DNA from: Clostridiales bacterium UBA1701
GTDB lineage: Bacteria > Bacillota > Clostridia > Oscillospirales > Oscillospiraceae
Direction: 5' to 3'
Length of the DNA stretch: 44,003 nt
Assembly: GCA_002320035.1 (NCBI GenBank)
Contig: DCJL01000039.1
Coordinates: 1 to 44,003 of the forward strand
In this document: piece after piece, positions 38,549-44,003 of the stretch
Layout: the number at the start of each line of letters is the position of its first letter
Position numbering within the stretch: position 1 is the stretch's first letter
The notes under the pieces: generated by a model
Told to the model about the DNA's origin: nothing
What the model saw: the letters and a program-made list of their open reading frames with translations, nothing else
Databases searched by the model: none
Translations under genes and position numbers: made by a program

Positions 38549-41008
38549 ATGAGAGGCGCCAATCAGCAGGGATTCATGGAGAGAGTAGCGGCCTTTATTG
38601 TGGATAAGAGGAATATCATATTCTTTGTTTTTCTGACGGCTGCTTTGTTCTGCGCTTTTTCCCGTAACTGGGTAAAGGTCTGCGATGATATAACGGAATA
38701 TCTGCCGGAGAACACGGAGACCCGCCAGGGGCTGACGCTGATGGAGGAGGAGTTTACCACCTTCGGCACTGCCGAGGTAATGCTGGAGAACATCACTTAT
38801 GAGCAGGCTGTGGAGATTCAAGCGGAGCTTGAGGAGATAAGCGGCGTCAAGTCCGTAGAGTTTGACAATACGGAAAAACATTATAATGCTGCGGCCGCTT
38901 TGTTTTCCGTGACCTTTGACGGGCTTGAAAACGACGAGGCGAGCATTGATGCGCTGGATATTATCCGGCAGCGGCTGGACGAATATGACCTCTACATAAA
39001 CAGCGATGTGGGGAACCCGCTCAAGCTTATTATCAATCAGGAGATGCTGGTTGTCGATATCATTGCGGTGATCATCATCATCCTGGTGCTGCTGCTGACT
39101 TCAAAGACCTACGGCGAGATCCCCGTCCTTCTGCTGACTTTTGGCGCCGCGGCCATTTTGAATATGGGCACAAATTATCTCATGGGAACCATATCCTATG
39201 TGACCAATTCCATCGCCATAGTGCTTCAACTGGCCCTGGCCATTGACTATGCCATTATACTCTGCCATAGATATATGGAGGAGAGAAATGATAAAGCCGC
39301 CAGGGAGGCGGCAATAGCGGCCCTGAGCAAGGCAATCCCGGAGATAGCCGCCAGCAGCCTGACCACCGTCTCCGGCCTTTTGGCGCTGACCTTCATGCAG
39401 TTTAAGCTTGGGTACGACATGGGAATCGTGCTTATAAAGGCCATCCTTCTGAGCCTCTGCTCGGTGTTCCTGCTGATGCCGGGACTGCTGGTGGTGTTTT
39501 CCTCGCTGATGGATAAAACCCACCACAAAAACTTTGTGCCCAAGATAAACTTCCTGGGCCGGGTTGTGTATGCCACCCGCTTTGTGATGCCTGCCATATT
39601 CGTCATCGTCGCTGTGGGGGCTTTTATATGCTCAAATATGGTTAACTATGTGTATGACCAGTATTCCGTTTCATCATACCGCCAGAATGAGGCCCAGATA
39701 GCCTCTGCCAGGATAAAGGAACTTTTCGGAAAGACCAACCAGATGGCGGTGATTGTCCCTGCCGGGGATTACGGCAAGGAAGCAAGGCTTATAGGGGAGC
39801 TTGAGCAACTGAGCCGGGTGGAAAAGGTTCTCGGGCTTGCCAATGTGGAAGTAAATGATGAATATAATCTTACCAGCTCCCTGAATCCCAGGCAGTTTTC
39901 AGAATTGGCAGGGCTGGATTTCGAGGTGGCCCAGCTTCTCTATACCGGATATGCGCTCAACCTGAACGAATATGGCCAGGTGGTGACAAATCTGGATAAT
40001 TACAGCGTGCCTATAATCGACATGTTTGAATACCTCTGCGACAGCCGGGACGACGTCACTCTGAATCTGCCCGAGGAGACGGAGGAAAAGCTGGATGAAA
40101 TGGAGCAGGAACTGAACGACGCGAAACGCCAGCTTAGAAGCGAACGGTGGAGCCGGATTGTGATTGAGCTGGACCTGCCCACAGAGGGAGAGGAGAGCTT
40201 TGAATATCTGGATATTATCCATGGCATGGCCGCCAGATATTATGACGACTACTATATTGTGGGTGACACTACCAGCTGCAACGACCTGCGTGACTCTTTC
40301 GAGAACGACAATCTGCTGATAAGCGTGCTGACGGTGCTTTTTGTCATTGTGGTGCTGATATTCACGTTCAAATCCGTCGGCCTGCCGCTGCTGCTTATTA
40401 TGATCATTCAGGGCAGTATCTGGTGTAACTTTTCCGTGCCTTTCCTCAAAGGTTCGAATCTGTTTTTCCTTACCTACCTTATTATCAGCGCCATTCAGAT
40501 GGGCGCAAATATCGACTACGCAATCGTTATTTCCAGCCGGTATATGGAACTCAAGGAAAAAATGCCCCTGAAGGAGGCCATGATAAACACACTCAATCTG
40601 GCCTTTCCGACGATCATCACCTCCGGCACCATGCTTGCCTCTGCCGGTATTGCCATTGGGTTTATGACCTCCAACGAGACCATTTCCACTATCGGCGTGT
40701 ATCTGGGCGCTGGCACGCTCATTTCAATTTTTCTTGTAATGTGCGTCCTTCCCCAGATTCTGCTGCTGGGGGACATTATCATCAGGAAAACATCGTTTAC
40801 AATAAAGCGCGGCGGCAATACAACAAAAAAGACCGGTCTTGTTCGGATCGACGGTCGGGTGAGGGGCACCATGGACGGGCTTATTGACGCGGAGGTGCAC
40901 GGCGTGTTCCGCGGCACGCTGAACGCGGTGGTGGATATTGGAAGCGTGGAAGAAATTCCGGAGCCGCTGCTGCGGGAGCTGGAAGAAAAGGGAGGAAAAA
41001 AGGAATGA
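38549..41008 (+). CDS. MMPL/RND-family membrane exporter with bactofilin-like tail
   Basis: An 819-residue protein with the two-fold MMPL/RND layout: one N-terminal helix, a large extracytoplasmic loop, a helix bundle containing LALAIDYAIILCHRYMEE, a second loop, and a second bundle with QMGANIDYAIVISSRYMELKEK. The conserved Asp-Tyr pairs in the helices are the proton-relay sites of the family. Such proteins export lipids, glycolipids or hydrophobic compounds; here the substrate is unknown. The C-terminal tail (about residues 772-810, RIDGRVRGTMDGLIDAEVHG onward) has the alternating Gly/Val pattern of bactofilins. The ATG at 38549 has AGAGGGG upstream; the frame extends back to 38174 only through the tRNA region. 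The stop overlaps the next start as ATGA. Confidence 0.88.
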   Translation: MRGANQQGFMERVAAFIVDKRNIIFFVFLTAALFCAFSRNWVKVCDDITEYLPENTETRQGLTLMEEEFTTFGTAEVMLENITYEQAVEIQAELEEISGVKSVEFDNTEKHYNAAAALFSVTFDGLENDEASIDALDIIRQRLDEYDLYINSDVGNPLKLIINQEMLVVDIIAVIIIILVLLLTSKTYGEIPVLLLTFGAAAILNMGTNYLMGTISYVTNSIAIVLQLALAIDYAIILCHRYMEERNDKAAREAAIAALSKAIPEIAASSLTTVSGLLALTFMQFKLGYDMGIVLIKAILLSLCSVFLLMPGLLVVFSSLMDKTHHKNFVPKINFLGRVVYATRFVMPAIFVIVAVGAFICSNMVNYVYDQYSVSSYRQNEAQIASARIKELFGKTNQMAVIVPAGDYGKEARLIGELEQLSRVEKVLGLANVEVNDEYNLTSSLNPRQFSELAGLDFEVAQLLYTGYALNLNEYGQVVTNLDNYSVPIIDMFEYLCDSRDDVTLNLPEETEEKLDEMEQELNDAKRQLRSERWSRIVIELDLPTEGEESFEYLDIIHGMAARYYDDYYIVGDTTSCNDLRDSFENDNLLISVLTVLFVIVVLIFTFKSVGLPLLLIMIIQGSIWCNFSVPFLKGSNLFFLTYLIISAIQMGANIDYAIVISSRYMELKEKMPLKEAMINTLNLAFPTIITSGTMLASAGIAIGFMTSNETISTIGVYLGAGTLISIFLVMCVLPQILLLGDIIIRKTSFTIKRGGNTTKKTGLVRIDGRVRGTMDGLIDAEVHGVFRGTLNAVVDIGSVEEIPEPLLRELEEKGGKKE

Positions 41009-43848
41009 AAGGGAAAAAACTAACGGCAGTTTTCATAGCGCTGGCCCTGCTGTGCTCGCTGGCAATCCCGGCGGCGTTGGCAGAGGGGGCGCAGGTGCGC
41101 ATTGGGAGCGTGGAAGAGCTTCAGGAATTTGCCAGAAACTGCGCGCTGGATACGTATTCCCTGGGGCTTGCGGTCGTGCTGGAAAGCGACCTGGATTTGA
41201 GCGGCGTGGACTTCTTTCCGATTCCCTCTTTCAGCGGAAGCTTTGACGGCGGGGGACATACGATTTCCAACATGGTCACAGCCACAGACGGCTCAAACCA
41301 GGGCTTGTTCCGGTATATACAGGCTGCGGGAGAAGTAAAAAACCTTAACGTTCAGGGCAGTGTAAGCCCGGAGAACGGGCGCAATGAGGTGGGCGGCATT
41401 GCCGGCACCAACTACGGCCTTATTGCCGAGTGCAGTTTTGATGGCTCCGTATCCGGCCTGAACTATGTAGGCGGTATTGCCGGAGCGAACCATGGCACCA
41501 TCCGGGCCTGCTCAGTAAACGGAAAGGTGGACGGCAAGCGCTACACCGGCGGTATTGCCGGAAGCAGCGACGGCATGGTAAGTGCATGCACAAATCTGGC
41601 GGAGGTGAATACAAGCATCTCCGAGCACGGCCTGGAGCTGGAGAAGCTGAATCTCAGCGATATTACGAATCTAGATCTTACAAACGCCGATGACAGCGAC
41701 GTGGTCTCGGACAGCGGCGGAATCGTGGGCTTTTCCGAGGGAACGATCCATAACTGCGTCAACCGGGGCATTGTGGGCTATCAGCACTATGGCTATAACG
41801 TGGGCGGTATCGCCGGGCGGCAGTCGGGCTACATAAACTCCTGTACCAATCACGGCGAGATATACGGCCGGAAGGATGTGGGCGGAATTGTGGGCCAGAT
41901 GGAGCCCTATCTGGAACTCAAGGAGTCGGCCAGCCTTTCCGATGAATTGTATCTGCTGCACAGCCTGGTGGTGGACGCCATGGCCAATGTGAGCGATATG
42001 TCCGACGCTATGCGCTCTACAATGGTGGATATAAGGGATAGTTCCGAGTCCGCCTCGGATAAGGTCGACGGAGGAGAAAGCGGCGGTATCATAGAAAAGC
42101 TGCCGGACGAGGGCGTTCAGGCGGCGCCTGCGGCTGCCGAAAGCACCGGGGAGGGGCCGAAACTCATGCTTCTGGCCTCTGAGCAGCCTCTGCCTGCCGG
42201 AGAAACCGGCACCAATACCGGCACGGAGACTGGCGGTGCCGCCGGGGGAGCGGGCACAGATACCGGCACGGAAACCGGCGGCAGCGGAGAAAGTATAACG
42301 GACAGCGTTGGTCTCAACGCCGACCTTGGAAACCTGGCAGACCAGCTCAATGCGCTCAACGGCATGATGGGCGCTTCTGCCGGGAATCTGGCGGTGGATC
42401 TTGTTCGGGTGAGCGCTCAGCTGTCCCGGGTTATTTTGCTCATGGCCAATGCCCTCTCCGGCGTGGACATGACCGTTATAGAGGACGTTTCCGGAGAGGT
42501 GCCGGCGGAGGAGACGGACGGCAAGGTCTATCTCTGCGTGAATTACGGCCCCGTCGAAGCCGACAGCAATGTGGGCGGCGTCGCGGGGGCGATGGGCGTT
42601 GAGTATGAGTTTGATATGGAGGGCGCACTTAAGGAAAAACTCAACCTGAGCGGTATATTTTCCACCACCTATCTGGCAAAATGCGTCAGCCTTGAGAATG
42701 TGAACCGGGGCGCGGTGGCTGCCAAGAAAAATAATGTGGGCGGGCTGACCGGCCTTGAGGAACTGGGCAGAATAGATGCCTGCCAGGGCTACGGCAGCGT
42801 CAGCAGCGCCGAGGGCGGCTATGCCGGCGGCGTTGTGGGCTATTCTTACAGCTCGGTCACCGGCAGCTACGCCATGTGCAATATAGAGGGAAAGGAATTC
42901 GTGGGCGGCATTGCGGGCTTCGGTACCATAATAAAGGACTGCGCCAGCCTTGTGGGCATGGACGGTATGACCGCCGCCAGCGGCGCGATCGCCGGATGGG
43001 CGGATATTACTGCGGAGGACAATATTCTGGGCAATATGTATGTCCATGAGAGCCTTGGCGCGGTGGACGGCATAAGCTACTCCGGCAAGGCCGTGGCTGT
43101 GGATTATGAGAATCTTCTTGAAAAAGAGGGTCTGCCCTCCCAGTTCCGCAAGCTGAAGCTCAGCTTTATGGCCGGGGGAAAGCTGGTGGAAGAGCTGGAG
43201 TTTGACTACGGCGGCAGCGTGGATGAAAGCCTGATACCTCCTGTGCCGGAGAAAGAGGGATACAGCGGCAGCTGGCCCGACTATGATTACAGCCGCCTTT
43301 ATTTCAGCGATACCCTTGAGGCCGTGTATTCCCCCAGGCAGGCTACCATAGCCGCAAAAAATGTCAGGGACGGCTCGCCAATGTCCATCCTTCTTCTGGA
43401 GGGCGACTTTGAGGAGGGGGCGAGGGTCAGCCTCAATGCGTACACCGGTCAGGGGCCCGGTACGGATGTGGGGCGGGTCATGGAGAAATGGGTTCTCCGG
43501 CTCAACAGCCCGGAGGACGAGGGGGAGACATATGCTGTCCGTTTTATGGCTCCGGAAACCGAGAAAAAAGACGGCGCGGTGGATATTTATGTCTATTCCG
43601 GCGAACAGTGGACAAAAGCGGAGACGAAGCGCAACGGCAGTTATATTACCTTTGACTGCACCGGAGACACAGTGGTGTTCTGCGCGGTGGAGACGGAGGA
43701 ATTCAGCTATACGGGCATCATTATAGGCGTTGCAGCGGCGGCTGCAGCGGCGGGAGCTTGGCTGACACTGAAAAGCCGCCGGAAAAAACTTGCGCCGGAA
43801 GGCCCGGAGACCGAACCCGAAACGCCCGGCTCCGGAGACGAGACTTAA
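41005..43848 (+). CDS. Secreted GLUG-repeat surface protein with C-terminal anchor
   Basis: A 947-residue protein. A signal peptide (KGKKLTAVFIALALLCSLAIPAALA) is followed by repeats of the GLUG type: GGIAGTNYGLIAEC, GGIAGANHGTIRAC, GGIAGSSDGMVSAC, GGIAGRQSGYINSC and later VGGVAG/VGGLTG/AGGVVG/VGGIAG copies. A helical stretch (about 300-350) and a Thr/Gly linker of TETGG-type repeats (about 400-432) split the repeats. A single helix (IIIGVAAAAAAAGAWLTL, about 903-920) and a charged tail anchor it to the membrane. GLUG modules are found in clostridial adhesins and IgA-peptidase-like proteins. It is translationally coupled to the MMPL exporter (ATGA), so the two probably form one surface system. 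Confidence 0.85.
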   Translation: MKGKKLTAVFIALALLCSLAIPAALAEGAQVRIGSVEELQEFARNCALDTYSLGLAVVLESDLDLSGVDFFPIPSFSGSFDGGGHTISNMVTATDGSNQGLFRYIQAAGEVKNLNVQGSVSPENGRNEVGGIAGTNYGLIAECSFDGSVSGLNYVGGIAGANHGTIRACSVNGKVDGKRYTGGIAGSSDGMVSACTNLAEVNTSISEHGLELEKLNLSDITNLDLTNADDSDVVSDSGGIVGFSEGTIHNCVNRGIVGYQHYGYNVGGIAGRQSGYINSCTNHGEIYGRKDVGGIVGQMEPYLELKESASLSDELYLLHSLVVDAMANVSDMSDAMRSTMVDIRDSSESASDKVDGGESGGIIEKLPDEGVQAAPAAAESTGEGPKLMLLASEQPLPAGETGTNTGTETGGAAGGAGTDTGTETGGSGESITDSVGLNADLGNLADQLNALNGMMGASAGNLAVDLVRVSAQLSRVILLMANALSGVDMTVIEDVSGEVPAEETDGKVYLCVNYGPVEADSNVGGVAGAMGVEYEFDMEGALKEKLNLSGIFSTTYLAKCVSLENVNRGAVAAKKNNVGGLTGLEELGRIDACQGYGSVSSAEGGYAGGVVGYSYSSVTGSYAMCNIEGKEFVGGIAGFGTIIKDCASLVGMDGMTAASGAIAGWADITAEDNILGNMYVHESLGAVDGISYSGKAVAVDYENLLEKEGLPSQFRKLKLSFMAGGKLVEELEFDYGGSVDESLIPPVPEKEGYSGSWPDYDYSRLYFSDTLEAVYSPRQATIAAKNVRDGSPMSILLLEGDFEEGARVSLNAYTGQGPGTDVGRVMEKWVLRLNSPEDEGETYAVRFMAPETEKKDGAVDIYVYSGEQWTKAETKRNGSYITFDCTGDTVVFCAVETEEFSYTGIIIGVAAAAAAAGAWLTLKSRRKKLAPEGPETEPETPGSGDET

Positions 43849-43866
43849 ACGGCAAAACAAAAAATG

Positions 43867-43904
43867 AAGAGGTTCCTTTCAAAATTCACGGGAGGAGCCT
43901 CTTT
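43867..43904 (+). terminator. Terminator after the GLUG-protein gene
   Basis: 11-bp arms AAGAGGTTCCT / AGGAGCCTCTT (one G-U pair), then TTTAT. The T-run is short. Confidence 0.6.
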
Positions 43905-43949
43905 ATCATAGGCCCCGGTGCGGAAGAGAAGCCGGAACGGGCGCCCGAA

Positions 43950-43978
43950 TTGACAGAAAAATTACTGTGGTATATAGT
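43950..43978 (+). promoter_or_regulatory. Strong promoter pointing out of the window
   Basis: TTGACA (43950-43955), 17-base spacer, TATAGT (43973-43978). It drives a gene beyond the right edge that cannot be seen. Confidence 0.75.
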
Positions 43979-44003
43979 CGAGACTGTCAAAAAACGTTTG
44001 CAA

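Noticed and set aside
41671..43860. A 729-codon minus-strand frame opposite the GLUG protein
   Set aside because: Antisense to a clear repeat-bearing surface gene with signal peptide; no domain of its own.

Overview
The window looks like a chromosomal segment of an anaerobic gut Firmicute of the class Clostridia. An Oscillospiraceae or Lachnospiraceae relative is most likely, but this is inferred. The support is the Gram-positive style ribosome binding sites and sigma-A promoters, a Firmicute infC-rpmI-rplT leader and operon, a UPF0210/ACT pair, and a bile-acid 7-dehydroxylation (bai) gene set so far known mainly from clostridia. GC content is moderately high by eye. I saw no transposase, integrase, phage gene or CRISPR array. 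Family assignments come from reading the translations and from remembered family sequences; no database search was run.

Layout. 0-4 kb: accessory and housekeeping genes (HTH regulator, secreted protein, OB-fold protein, deoC, small membrane protein). 3.9-5.4 kb: a consensus promoter, a leader with an attenuator hairpin, then infC (apparently starting at AUC), rpmI and rplT. 5.5-11.4 kb: a membrane metalloprotease-like protein, the UPF0210/ACT pair, and larB-larE-larC for the nickel-pincer cofactor (no larA in the window). 11.4-23.6 kb: a 13-gene leftward cluster for a decorated surface glycopolymer. It holds rfbC/rfbD, two GT2 glycosyltransferases, a pyruvyl transferase, an opine-dehydrogenase-like enzyme, five ATP-grasp proteins (one TupA-like), a sodium/solute symporter and a 33-residue companion protein.

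23.7-38.1 kb is the most notable region: an apparently near-complete bai gene set in an order unlike the single baiB-CD-E-A2-F-G-H-I operon of Clostridium scindens. It has several transcription units. baiCD-baiE runs leftward. baiA-baiH runs rightward from the same divergent intergenic region. An AraC-type regulator with two HTH domains is followed by a stand-alone sensor-domain protein. A second baiA-baiB-baiG-baiF unit and a separate NTF2-like dehydratase (baiI-like or a second baiE-like gene) complete the set. Together they would import a primary bile acid (BaiG), activate it with CoA (BaiB), oxidise the 3-hydroxyl (BaiA), introduce the 4-ene (BaiCD), remove the 7-hydroxyl (BaiE), recycle CoA (BaiF), and reduce the ring back (BaiH, BaiCD, BaiA) to a secondary bile acid.

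38.2-44 kb: tRNA-Gln(CUG) with its own promoter and terminator, then an MMPL/RND-type exporter with a bactofilin-like tail, translationally coupled to a large GLUG-repeat surface protein. A consensus promoter at the right edge points to a gene beyond the window.
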